From: an uncultured Collinsella sp.
GTDB taxonomy: Bacteria; Actinomycetota; Coriobacteriia; Coriobacteriales; Coriobacteriaceae
Direction: 5' to 3'
Assembly (NCBI GenBank): GCA_900541035.1
Contig: UQIN01000016.1
Coordinates: 1 to 58,331, forward strand
DNA length: 58,331 nt
Part shown: positions 1 through 7,392 of the stretch, piece after piece
Position numbering within the stretch: position 1 is the stretch's first letter
How the letters are laid out: the number at the start of each line of letters is the position of its first letter
Position numbers and translations under genes: made by a program
Notes under the pieces: model-generated
The model's input: the letters and a program-made list of their open reading frames with translations, nothing else
What the model was told of the DNA's origin: nothing
The model's database searches: none

Positions 1-1
1 G

Positions 2-451
2 GCCACGCTCGACGACCTGCCCGCCGTGCCGCGCGCGATCGCGAGGACGCGCCGGCGCAGCACCGCGCTGCTGTGGGTGCTCGCCATCGTGGGGTCGCCG
101 GTGTGGGCGCCGCTGCTCGTCGCCTTCGCCGCCGTGGCTCTCAGCGTCTACGTCTGCATCTGGGTGCTGGCATTCTGCGTGTGGGTCATCGCCGTGGCGC
201 TCGGCGCCGTGGGCGCGGCGGCGCTCGCGCTCGCGGCGGCGGGCGTGACCGTCGGCCACGTGCCCTATGTGCTCGCGATGCTGGGCTGCGGCCTTGCCTT
301 TATCGGGGCGGCACTCCTCGTGGGCGCGGGGGCCTGGGCGGCCTCCAAGCAGATTGCGCGCCTCTCGGCGCTCTGGGCGAGGAAGGTCGCCTCGCCCTTC
401 TGGAAGGTCAAGGGCGAGAAGGACGACACTGCCGCGTACCTCGCGGCGTAG
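2..451 (+). CDS. DUF1700-like membrane protein, C-terminal part (5' end outside window)
   Basis: The frame is open from the first bases of the window, so this is the C-terminal part of a longer protein. The GTG at 26 is only an internal Val codon in that reading. What is visible is an arginine-rich juxtamembrane stretch, then about three hydrophobic Ala/Val/Leu segments and a basic C-terminal tail. This layout, followed closely by a small protein with a DUF4097-like N-terminus, fits the DUF1700 (HAAS-type) membrane protein of envelope-stress operons. The family name is inferred from layout and neighbour. Codon use is more GC-rich than in the rest of the window. Confidence 0.5.
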   Translation, partial: ATLDDLPAVPRAIARTRRRSTALLWVLAIVGSPVWAPLLVAFAAVALSVYVCIWVLAFCVWVIAVALGAVGAAALALAAAGVTVGHVPYVLAMLGCGLAFIGAALLVGAGAWAASKQIARLSALWARKVASPFWKVKGEKDDTAAYLAA

Positions 452-466
452 AAAGGAGCGAGTACC

Positions 467-748
467 ATGACCAGCGCGAAGAAGATCTACCTCGCCGTGG
501 CGGGCGGACTCGTTGCCGCGGGCGTCGTCCTCGCGGGCATTGGCTTTATCGCCTCGGGCTTCGACCCGGCCGTATTCACGACCCAAATCGACATGCGTGA
601 CGACACCGTCGTCCTCGGCGGCGTCGAGGTGGGCGACCCCGAGGGCATCCCGTTCATCGGCCAGCTCGCAGATTTGGGCGAGGTCGACACTTCCGGCACC
701 ACCGCGTCCGAGTCCCCTGCTGCCCCGGGGGCACCCACCGCTCCCTAG
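467..748 (+). CDS. small membrane-anchored protein, DUF4097 N-terminus-like
   Basis: A 93-residue protein starting 15 nt after the previous gene, with GAAAGGAG as its ribosome binding site. Residues 5-30 form one transmembrane helix ending in the G-F-D motif typical of the start of DUF4097 (adhesin-like) proteins. The rest is a short acidic extracytoplasmic stretch ending in Ser/Pro/Ala-rich low-complexity sequence. DUF4097 proteins normally continue for 200 or more residues with a beta-helix domain, which is missing here. This is either a short family member or a truncated gene; its stop lies less than 200 bp from a recombination junction. Confidence 0.5.
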   Translation: MTSAKKIYLAVAGGLVAAGVVLAGIGFIASGFDPAVFTTQIDMRDDTVVLGGVEVGDPEGIPFIGQLADLGEVDTSGTTASESPAAPGAPTAP

Positions 749-765
749 GCATAGCGCGCCCGGAC

Positions 766-781
766 GCCCCGTCCGTGGGGC
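766..781 (+). terminator. weak GC hairpin after the DUF4097-like gene
   Basis: GCCCC and GGGGC (766-770 and 777-781) pair around a 6-nt loop just after the stop codon. There is no clear T-run, so this is a weak terminator candidate. The next 100 bp hold only tandem AACCTC/AACCC runs. Confidence 0.25.
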
Positions 782-909
782 TGTTCAAGCCTGTGGAACC
801 CGAACCTCAACCTCAACCCAACCGGCCTCAAGCCTGCGTCGATTCGCTCCCCGCCCTACGCGGGGCCCGTGACGCATACCCAAAATCCGTCCGAGGAGAA
901 AGGAACGCA

Positions 910-960
910 ATGACGACAGCCATGCCCCTCCGCCTTTACGGGGTCCCGGTGGACGTATAG
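910..960 (+). pseudogene. orphan gene start fused to the integrase end
   Basis: A strong Shine-Dalgarno (GAGGAGAAAGGA) precedes an ATG at 910. After about five codons (MTTAMP) the frame runs into the reversed end of the integrase gene, whose stop is at 936-938, and terminates at 960. It looks like the beginning of an unrelated gene whose body has been replaced at a junction near position 925-935. It is too short to identify. Confidence 0.35.
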
Positions 961-2021
961 ACGTTGAGGGTCATGGCCGCATTTGCGTGACCGAGAAGAT
1001 AGGAGACGGTCTTCACGTTCACCCCTTGGGAGATAAGGCGCGTGGCGAACGTGTCGCGGAGGTCGTGGAACGTGGCTCGCTTTCCGGCAACCCCGATGAG
1101 GTTCATCGCCTTGGCGAGCGACGTGAAGTCTTTCGTGATGCGGTCGGGCGTGTAGAACGAATCTCCGTCTCCGAGGACATAGCGGTCCTCTCGCGCGCTT
1201 ACCCCGAGAGAGCTCCTGAGGGAGCGCAGAGTATCGGCGAGCCCCTTCTCGAGGACGGCCTCCCGTTCGCCCGCCTCGGTCTTCGTGCCCTTGAGATAGG
1301 GCCTGCCATTCTACACCCCGACGGCGCGACCGACTCTGATTCTGTTGGCGACGAGGTCAACGTCGCCCCACCTGAGGCCAGCGACCTCCTCCCTTCTGAG
1401 CCCGGCGAGCAGCCCGAGGCGCGCCGCAACGCTCTGCTTGGTCGTGGGGGACGCGTCCAGGACGGATAAAAGCATCGAACGGCTCCTCTCGTCGAGCGCG
1501 TTCGGACGAGGCTTCCGACGCTTCGGCGGCTTGGTCGCCTTGTTGAAGGGGCTGCGATGGATATGGCCCATCTCGCAGGCGTAGTCCATAACCTGCTTGA
1601 AGAAGCGATGGTCCTTTGCAACGGTGTCGACGACGAGGCCGTCCGCGAGCAGGGCCACCTGCACGTCCATGACGTTCTCCGGCGCTATCTCTTCGATTGA
1701 GTAACCCTCGAGATAGCGTGCGAGATGCTTGATGGAACTGCGGTAGTTGGTTGCGGTGCTCGCCTCTATCTGCTGGGAGCGCTCGAGCTCGTCAGCGTAA
1801 TCCAACATGTACGCAATGAGCTCGCAACTTGAGGCGCCGTCGCCGTCCTGCTCGATCAGCTCCCTTCTGATGTCCTCCATGATGAGGGTCGCGGCTCGGC
1901 GAGAGGTCGCTTCGAACGATCTGGTTACGATGCTCGAGCCGTTTCTGTCGGTCCGGCAGAAGCGTGCCTGCCAGTGCCCCTTGCTTCGCTCGCGCAGGCT
2001 TCCTTTCGAGTAAGTTGCCAC
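936..2021 (-). pseudogene. tyrosine recombinase (phage/ICE integrase) interrupted by an in-frame TAG
   Basis: Reading leftwards from a GTG at 2021 (GGAAG upstream) there are 361 sense positions if one TAG at 1311-1313 (codon 237) is ignored. The N-terminal part holds an arm-binding stretch and a SAM-like core-binding domain (about residues 50-150). The catalytic Arg lies in GLRREEV (about R209) just before the stop. The remainder stays in the same frame and keeps HDLRDT (H319, R322), LLGHA (H345) and the nucleophile Y355 in NVYTST, then a TAA. All catalytic residues are therefore present and only one codon, probably an ancestral GAG, is broken. The gene ends at a junction with unrelated sequence on its left and starts about 210 bp from the tRNA-derived att site. 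Confidence 0.8.
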
Positions 2022-2041
2022 TGAGACCAGCTTCCGAATGT

Positions 2042-2095
2042 CTGTCCAAATGAATGATGTCTGCTGTCCAAACGCTGTCCAAAATAGGTTTGGAC
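2042..2095. repeat. CTGTCCAAA repeats upstream of the integrase (possible arm-type sites)
   Basis: Three direct copies of CTGTCCAAA start at 2042, 2064 and 2075, with an inverted TTTGGAC at 2089-2095. The copies are 22 and 11 bp apart, on one helical face, between the integrase start and the att site. This placement is typical of arm-type binding sites of tyrosine integrases. The role is inferred. Confidence 0.45.
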
Positions 2096-2231
2096 TCACC
2101 GTAACGGACGGCCTGTCTGGAATCATAGGGAATCAGAAAAGCCGAGATAGACGGACCAATCGGACGCTCTGGATGCATGAAGTGTGAAGATTGACTCACT
2201 GGGAAACGCCTGTTGGCGGAGCGGCAGGGCG

Positions 2232-2276
2232 CTGACACGGAAGAGGTCAGAAGTTCAAATCTTCTAACGCCCACCA
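2232..2276 (+). other. 3' half of tRNA-Val(GAC): attachment site remnant
   Basis: The sequence from CTGACAC to the terminal CCA reads as an anticodon loop with GAC, the 3' anticodon strand GGAAG, a variable region, a 5-bp T-arm (AGAAG/CTTCT around TTCAAAT), the acceptor 3' strand AACGCCC, a discriminator A and CCA. The 5' half does not fit: no CTTCC or GGGCGTT strand precedes it. This is therefore not a functional tRNA gene but the crossover segment left when an element integrates into the 3' end of tRNA-Val. By this geometry the element lies to the left, where the integrase is, and the chromosome to the right. The intact tRNA gene is not in the window. Confidence 0.7.
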
Positions 2277-2284
2277 AATGTTCG

Positions 2285-2322
2285 CAGCTCAGAGGCTATG
2301 TCCTCTGGGCTGTTTTGTTTTG
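2285..2322 (+). terminator. intrinsic terminator of the tRNA-Val locus
   Basis: CAGCTCAGAGG (2285-2295) pairs with CCTCTGGGCTG (2302-2312), followed by TTTTGTTTT. It sits 8 nt after the tRNA-derived CCA, where the original tRNA terminator would be. Confidence 0.75.
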
Positions 2323-2357
2323 CCACCAAGCACGCCGCCAAATAAGCCGCCAAATAT
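2322..2357. repeat. three tandem 12-bp repeats after the tRNA terminator
   Basis: GCCACCAAGCAC, GCCGCCAAATAA and GCCGCCAAATAT follow each other without a gap. The second and third copies differ at one base. Short tandem repeats beside an att site can be integrase arm sites. From here to 2623 I see no gene: the small ORFs on both strands lack ribosome binding sites and recognisable domains. Confidence 0.4.
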
Positions 2358-2623
2358 TGATCCAAGGTCTGTACGCGATGGTCTTCGCATCCCGTAGAGG
2401 TGCCGGCAGACTGCATACGTCCTGGCCGATCGTGACCGCAACATGTTGGTCAAGCATAATCTTTTGGATTCTTTTGGCGTGAGCGGCTTGGTTTTGGTAG
2501 GATTTGTCAGCGGCGCGGTTGAGGGGGTTTCAAAACTGCCGTGCAGGTAGTCGAGCTGATAACGTTTTAGCACTCTGCCAAGAGCCCTTCATTTTTAATG
2601 CGTTTGCAAAATGACTAATTGCT

Positions 2624-2686
2624 TTGACCTGCTGAAACACTATATGTTGTGTTTGACCTAAAAAAAGAATACAGGATATAGATGCC
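2624..2686 (+). promoter_or_regulatory. nrdD promoter with NrdR box
   Basis: ACACTATATGTTGTGT (2637-2652) matches the NrdR box consensus (acaCwAtATaTwGtgt) almost exactly. It abuts a -35 (TTGACC, 2653-2658) with a plausible -10 (TATAGA, 2677-2682) after 18 bp. A weak second box-like sequence (2671-2686) overlaps the -10. NrdR normally binds paired boxes about three helical turns apart; here the starts are 34 bp apart. This predicts repression of nrdD when deoxynucleotides are plentiful. The 220-bp stretch from here to the start codon holds no convincing gene. Confidence 0.7.
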
Positions 2687-2909
2687 TCTTTGTCGTATGA
2701 TAGATGGCGGACAGAGAACGAAGACCTTAACTGCCTCTTTTGAACGTGTCCTTGAGCCGCTTGATCGGCTTCTGGGAATGTCCGCATGGAGGCTTATGGT
2801 TTATCGAGAACACAGATTGCGCGACGGCGCCGCAAGACAGGGACAGGCCCTGCCGGGCATCGTTTGGCTCTGAAGCGCAATGAGGCTACGATGCGAAAGA
2901 GGCAAGAGG

Positions 2910-5132
2910 ATGAAGATCATCAAGCGCAGCGGCACCGAGGTTGTCTTTGACATCGATAAGATCGTCAATGCCATCCGCGCCGCCAACTTGGAGGTCGAGG
3001 AGAGCTCTCGTCTAACCGACCGCCAGGTGGTTTACGCGGCACAAAACGTCGCCGAGGCATGCGAGAACGCGGGCCACACCGTTTCGGTCGAGGAGATCCA
3101 GGATTTGGTCGAGGACGAGATCATGCGTCTCGACTGCTACGAGGTTGCCCGCCACTACATCATCTATCGCTATGTTCAGAGCCTGAAGCGCCAGAAGAAC
3201 ACGACCGACGACAAGATTTTGTCGCTGATCGAGTGCAATAACGAAGAGGTCAAGCAGGAGAACTCTAACAAGAACCCGACCGTCAATTCCGTCCAGCGTG
3301 ACTATATGGCCGGCGAGATTTCCAAGGACCTGACTCAGCGTGTGCTGCTGCCCCAGGAGATCGTGGATGCCCACAATGAGGGCCTGATCCACTTCCACGA
3401 TTCCGACTACTTTGCCCAGCACATGCATAACTGCGACCTGGTGAACCTGGAGGACATGCTCCAGAACGGCACCGTTATCTCGGGCACGCTGATCGAGAAG
3501 CCGCACAGCTTCTCGACTGCCTGCAACATCGCGACGCAGATTATCGCCCAGGTTGCTTCCTCCCAGTACGGCGGCCAGTCTATTTCGCTGACCCATCTCG
3601 CCCCCTTTGTTGAGGTGAGCCGTCAAAAGATTCGCGGCGAGGTTGCCCGCGAGCTCGAGGAGCTCGGTGTTTCGGCATCTGCCGAAAAGGTCCGTGAGGT
3701 CGTTGAGGACCGTCTGCGTGACGAGATCCGTCGCGGCGTCCAGACGATTCAGTATCAGGTCGTGACCCTTATGACCACAAACGGCCAGGCGCCGTTTGTG
3801 ACGGTCTTTATGTATCTCAACGAGGCTCGCTCAGCGCAGGAGAAGCACGACCTTGCCATGATTGTGGAGGAGACGCTTCGTCAGCGCTATGAGGGCGTTA
3901 AGAACGAAGCCGGTGTGTGGATTACCCCGGCATTCCCCAAGCTTATCTATGTACTCGAGGACGATAACGTTCACGAGAATTCCCCGTACTTCTACCTGAC
4001 CCAGCTGGCTGCCAAGTGCACCGCCAAGCGCATGGTGCCCGACTACATCTCCGAGAAGAAGATGCGCGAGCTCAAGCTGTCTAAGGGCGAGACCGCCGGC
4101 AACGGCGATTGCTACACCTGCATGGGTTGCCGTAGTTTCCTGACGCCCGACCGTTCGGGCAACGGCTTTAACAATGTCGCCAACGCGCTGAACTATGACC
4201 CGACCAAGCCTAAGTACTATGGTCGCTTTAACCAGGGTGTTGTGACCATCAACCTGCCCGATGTCGCGCTGAGCTCGCATCAGGACATGGACAAGTTCTG
4301 GAAGATCTTCGATGAGCGCCTTGAGCTGTGCCATCGTGCCCTGCTGTGCCGTCATGAGCGCCTGATGGGCACGCTTTCGGATGCCGCGCCGATTCTTTGG
4401 CAGTACGGCGCCCTGGCGCGTCTGAAGAAGGGCGAGACGATCGATAAGCTGCTCGTGGGCGGCTATTCCACCATCAGCCTGGGGTATGCCGGCCTGTATG
4501 AGTGCGTCAAGTACATGACGGGCCACAGCCACACCGAGAAGGAGGGCACGCCCTTTGCCATGGCCGTCATGCAGCGCATGAACGACAAGTGCGCCGAGTG
4601 GAAGGCCGAAAGCGATATCGACTTCTCGCTGTACGGCACGCCGTTGGAGTCGACGACCTACAAGTTCGCCAAGTGCCTGCAGCGCCGTTTTGGCATTATC
4701 CCGGGCGTGACGGACAAGGGCTACATTACTAACAGCTATCATGTCCACGTTTCCGAGGAGATCGATGCCTTCGACAAGCTTAAGTTTGAGGGCATGTTCC
4801 AGCAGCTTTCGCCGGGCGGTGCTATCTCCTACGTTGAGGTTCCCAACATGCAGGACAACCTCAAGGCTGTCATTCGCGTGATGCAGTACATCTACGACAA
4901 CATCATGTACGCCGAGCTCAACACCAAGAGCGACTACTGCCAGGTGTGCGGCTACGACGGTGAGATCAAGATTGTCGAGGATGACGGCAAGCTGGTGTGG
5001 GAGTGCCCCAACTGCGGCAACCGCGATCAGGAGAAGATGAACGTCGCTCGTCGTACGTGCGGCTACATCGGTACCCAGTTCTGGAACCAGGGTCGAACCG
5101 AGGAGATCCGCGACCGCGTGCTGCATCTCTAA
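2910..5132 (+). CDS. nrdD: anaerobic ribonucleoside-triphosphate reductase
   Basis: A 740-residue class III ribonucleotide reductase that makes deoxynucleotides without oxygen, using a glycyl radical installed by NrdG. Residues 1-90 form an ATP-cone allosteric domain. Active-site cysteines lie in the C-Y-T-C-M-G-C segment (about C401-C407). A zinc site has two Cys pairs (about C677/C680 and C699/C702), and the radical glycine is in RRTCGY (about G718), 22 residues from the end. The ATG at 2910 (AAGAGG upstream) starts directly at the ATP cone; an upstream ATG at 2880 would add ten unsupported residues. The activase nrdG follows after a 427-bp repeat-rich gap. An NrdR box precedes the gene. 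Confidence 0.97.
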   Translation: MKIIKRSGTEVVFDIDKIVNAIRAANLEVEESSRLTDRQVVYAAQNVAEACENAGHTVSVEEIQDLVEDEIMRLDCYEVARHYIIYRYVQSLKRQKNTTDDKILSLIECNNEEVKQENSNKNPTVNSVQRDYMAGEISKDLTQRVLLPQEIVDAHNEGLIHFHDSDYFAQHMHNCDLVNLEDMLQNGTVISGTLIEKPHSFSTACNIATQIIAQVASSQYGGQSISLTHLAPFVEVSRQKIRGEVARELEELGVSASAEKVREVVEDRLRDEIRRGVQTIQYQVVTLMTTNGQAPFVTVFMYLNEARSAQEKHDLAMIVEETLRQRYEGVKNEAGVWITPAFPKLIYVLEDDNVHENSPYFYLTQLAAKCTAKRMVPDYISEKKMRELKLSKGETAGNGDCYTCMGCRSFLTPDRSGNGFNNVANALNYDPTKPKYYGRFNQGVVTINLPDVALSSHQDMDKFWKIFDERLELCHRALLCRHERLMGTLSDAAPILWQYGALARLKKGETIDKLLVGGYSTISLGYAGLYECVKYMTGHSHTEKEGTPFAMAVMQRMNDKCAEWKAESDIDFSLYGTPLESTTYKFAKCLQRRFGIIPGVTDKGYITNSYHVHVSEEIDAFDKLKFEGMFQQLSPGGAISYVEVPNMQDNLKAVIRVMQYIYDNIMYAELNTKSDYCQVCGYDGEIKIVEDDGKLVWECPNCGNRDQEKMNVARRTCGYIGTQFWNQGRTEEIRDRVLHL

Positions 5133-5143
5133 TACCGCTCCGG

Positions 5144-5282
5144 GGCTGAACCGAGAGGGCCGCTTGGGCATTTGCTCGCTATTTCGGACAGTCCTGCGCA
5201 AGACGAAGGCCACATTAAGTGGCCTTCTTTGCGTGCGGAACTCATATCGAGCAAAAGCCCAAGCGGCCCTCTCGGTTCAGCC
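5144..5282. repeat. 139-bp inverted repeat with a nested terminator after nrdD
   Basis: The 26-bp arms at 5144-5169 and 5257-5282 are perfect reverse complements, and pairing continues inward through TTTGCTCG/CGAGCAAA. At the centre, AAGGCCAC (5206-5213) and GTGGCCTT (5219-5226) form a smaller terminator-like hairpin followed by CTTT. It would stop transcription from either side. The outer arms extend into homology with the nrdD 3' end on the left arm and a decayed copy of it on the right. Confidence 0.75.
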
Positions 5283-5296
5283 AAGTTAACGTAGCT

Positions 5297-5330
5297 GAGA
5301 TGCAGCGCGCGGTCTGCTCACTCCTCGAAG
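5297..5330 (-). pseudogene. decayed inverted copy of the nrdD 3' end
   Basis: Read on the minus strand this stretch gives E-E-stop-A-D-R-A-L-H-L-S, against E-E-I-R-D-R-V-L-H-L at the end of nrdD. It lies just outside the right arm of the inverted repeat, where the left arm abuts nrdD itself. The whole is a tail-to-tail inverted duplication of about 90 bp. 5331-5460 shows no gene. Confidence 0.45.
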
Positions 5331-5460
5331 TTCTTAGCGGAAATAATTTGAGCTGCAGCTGCGATTTACTTGCGATGGCGGTTGAGCCGCAACCCAGTTT
5401 TTATTGGACCTCGAACCCTATGCTCGATGTTCGCTTCGTTCATTGAGTTACCCTTTGCAT

Positions 5461-5544
5461 GAGGCCGGGACATATCGTCCCGCCCGCAGTTTCGCAGGCC
5501 GAAGGCCGAGAATGTTTGAGGACGGGATGATATGTCCCGGCCTC
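5461..5544. repeat. 84-bp palindromic element before nrdG
   Basis: The 22-bp arms GAGGCCGGGACATATCGTCC(CG) and its near-perfect complement enclose about 40 bp with a further GGCCGAAGGCC hairpin. The octamer GAGTTACC occurs on both sides (5446-5453 and 5551-5558), as a target-site duplication would. The right copy lies between the ribosome binding site (GGGAG) and the nrdG ATG, so the hairpin base is within a few nucleotides of the translation start. Confidence 0.65.
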
Positions 5545-5559
5545 CCGGGAGAGTTACCT

Positions 5560-6141
5560 ATGAACTACGCGAACATTAAGTATTTCGACATTGCTGATGG
5601 GGAAGGCGTCCGTACTTCTCTGTTTGTGAGCGGGTGCCGTCGTGGGTGCAAGAATTGCTTTAACTCTGTTGCGTGGGACTTTGCTGCGGGCGAGCCCTTT
5701 GATCGCGCCGTCGAGGACAAGATTATCGAGAGCCTCGACCATCCCTTTATCGATGGCCTGACGATTCTGGGTGGCGAGCCTATGGAGCCCGAGAATCAGG
5801 CGGGACTCGTTGATTTTGTCGAGCGTGTTCGCGCGGCCTATCCTGCGGGGTCGGGCAAGACCATTTGGTGCTTTACTGGCGACGTACTCGAGGAGCTTAT
5901 GCCGGGCGGCCGTCATCATACCGAGGTGACGGACCGTATCCTGGCCTGCCTCGACATGTTGGTGGACGGTCCGTTCGTTCAGGATCTGTACGATATCTCG
6001 TTGCGCTTTAGGGGCTCGAGCAATCAGCGCGTGATCGATATGAACGCCACGCGTGCCCGTGCCGAGCGTGAGAACGTTGCGCTTTGCGACGCCGTGGAGC
6101 TTTGGCGTGATGATCCGGTCTATTCGACCCATACTATGTAG
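5560..6141 (+). CDS. nrdG: anaerobic ribonucleotide reductase activating protein (radical SAM)
   Basis: A 193-residue radical SAM enzyme that generates the glycyl radical on NrdD by reductive cleavage of S-adenosylmethionine. The cluster-binding motif is C26-RRG-C30-KN-C33, with the CxxxCxxC spacing. GGEPM near residue 70 is the SAM-binding loop. The ATG at 5560 (GGGAG upstream) gives the normal family start (MNYANIKYFD); the frame is open further upstream through the palindromic element but that part has no family resemblance. It is separated from nrdD by 427 bp, so it may have its own promoter or depend on readthrough of the nrdD terminator. Confidence 0.95.
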   Translation: MNYANIKYFDIADGEGVRTSLFVSGCRRGCKNCFNSVAWDFAAGEPFDRAVEDKIIESLDHPFIDGLTILGGEPMEPENQAGLVDFVERVRAAYPAGSGKTIWCFTGDVLEELMPGGRHHTEVTDRILACLDMLVDGPFVQDLYDISLRFRGSSNQRVIDMNATRARAERENVALCDAVELWRDDPVYSTHTM

Positions 6142-6207
6142 CTTGTGGCCGATGCCGGAGGGCGTGGTACCATAGCGCGAACGCAAAATCGGAAAAGTGA
6201 GGCCCAG

Positions 6208-6765
6208 ATGGTCGATCAGGAAAAAGTCGAGGCCGCTATTAAGCTGTTGCTTGAGGGCATAGGCGAGGACCCAACTCGTGAGGGCCTGCTGGAGACCCCG
6301 GCGCGCGTTGCCCGTATGTATGGTGAGATCGCCGGCGGTATGGACCAGAGTGCTGAGGAGCACCTGTCCAAAACCTTTGCCGTCGCTTCGAACGATTTGG
6401 TTATCGAGCGCGACATCACGTTTTACTCGCTGTGCGAGCATCATCTGCTGCCGTTTTACGGCAAGGCTGCCATTGGTTATATCCCCAACGGCCGTGTCGC
6501 GGGGCTTTCTAAGCTTGCCCGCACGGTAGAAGTCTATGCCCGTCGTCTGCAGCTGCAGGAGCAGTTGTGCGCACAAGTTGCCGATGCCCTCATGGATTAT
6601 CTCGCTCCCCAGGGAGCGATTGTGCTCATGGAAGCTGAGCATATGTGCATGACCATGCGCGGCGTGCAAAAGCCCGGCACCAAGACCGTGACGCTCGCTC
6701 GCCGCGGCGTCTTTGAGACCGACCCCGCGCTCGAAGAGCGTTTCTTTAGGATGCTGGGACGCTAA
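6208..6765 (+). CDS. folE: GTP cyclohydrolase I
   Basis: A 185-residue enzyme converting GTP to 7,8-dihydroneopterin triphosphate, the first step of tetrahydrofolate synthesis. Zinc ligands are visible in the C-E-H-H motif (about residue 75) and in H-M-C-M (about residue 150), with the conserved GLSKLAR segment between. The length is typical. The ATG at 6208 fits the family N-terminus. The HD-domain gene starts 2 nt after its stop and folB follows, so these three probably form a folate operon. Confidence 0.96.
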   Translation: MVDQEKVEAAIKLLLEGIGEDPTREGLLETPARVARMYGEIAGGMDQSAEEHLSKTFAVASNDLVIERDITFYSLCEHHLLPFYGKAAIGYIPNGRVAGLSKLARTVEVYARRLQLQEQLCAQVADALMDYLAPQGAIVLMEAEHMCMTMRGVQKPGTKTVTLARRGVFETDPALEERFFRMLGR

Positions 6766-6767
6766 CT

Positions 6768-7349
6768 ATGAGAGTCGTCAACGACTTTACATCGAATACT
6801 GACGAGGGAACGCCGCGTCGCGGTTTTATGGCTTCGGGCCTGGCGCCTTTTGGCGTCATGCCTCGTATCGATTACATCTGTGCCAACGGCCTGTTCCGGC
6901 GCCACCTGGGCAACATTGCTCAGCTGGAATCGGGGCGCATCTTCTGCCGCCACGGTATCGACCATCTGCTCGATGTCGCTCGCATTATGTGGATTAAGAA
7001 TCTCGAGGAAGATCTCGAGTTTGACCGCGAGGTCATCTACGCCACGGCACTTCTTCACGATATCGGCAAAGATGAACAGTATGAATCGGGTATATCCCAT
7101 GATGTTGCAAGCGAACGCGTCGCTGATGCAATTCTCGGCGGCATGCCTGATGACGTGGCGTTTGAGCCGGCCGATGCCGCAGCCATTAAGACGGCCATTC
7201 TGGGCCATCGAAAGCTGCGCGTGAACAGCCAACCGCTTGAGCGTCTGCTCTATGCAGCCGACAAAGCGTCGCGCGCCTGCTTTGCATGCCCCGCGCGCAA
7301 TGCTTGCAACTGGAGCGATGATAAAAAGAACCTGTCGATTCGCGTGTAG
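6768..7349 (+). CDS. HD-domain phosphohydrolase in the folate operon
   Basis: A 193-residue protein starting 2 nt after folE, so translational coupling is likely. The HD signature is H-G-I-D-H-L-L-D near residue 63, ALLHDIGK near residue 93 and a later conserved Asp in YAADKAS (about residue 165). The C-terminus carries four Cys residues in CFACPARNAC, which could bind a metal. HD proteins hydrolyse phosphate esters of nucleotides or related compounds. Its place between folE and folB suggests a pterin or nucleotide substrate, for example dephosphorylation of dihydroneopterin triphosphate, but this is inference. Confidence 0.8.
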   Translation: MRVVNDFTSNTDEGTPRRGFMASGLAPFGVMPRIDYICANGLFRRHLGNIAQLESGRIFCRHGIDHLLDVARIMWIKNLEEDLEFDREVIYATALLHDIGKDEQYESGISHDVASERVADAILGGMPDDVAFEPADAAAIKTAILGHRKLRVNSQPLERLLYAADKASRACFACPARNACNWSDDKKNLSIRV

Positions 7350-7392
7350 TTAGTTTGCGCGGTCGGGGTTCTAAACGAAGGAGACGATCGCG

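Noticed and set aside
2210..2276. Complete tRNA gene
   Set aside because: The 5' acceptor, D-arm and 5' anticodon strand are missing; only the 3' half folds.
2682..2873. 63-residue ORF upstream of nrdD
   Set aside because: No ribosome binding site, overlaps the NrdR-box promoter and resembles nothing.
3831..5213. 460-residue ORF on the minus strand
   Set aside because: It is the antisense of nrdD. Its start resembles a plus-strand ORF at 5219 only because both lie in the inverted repeat.
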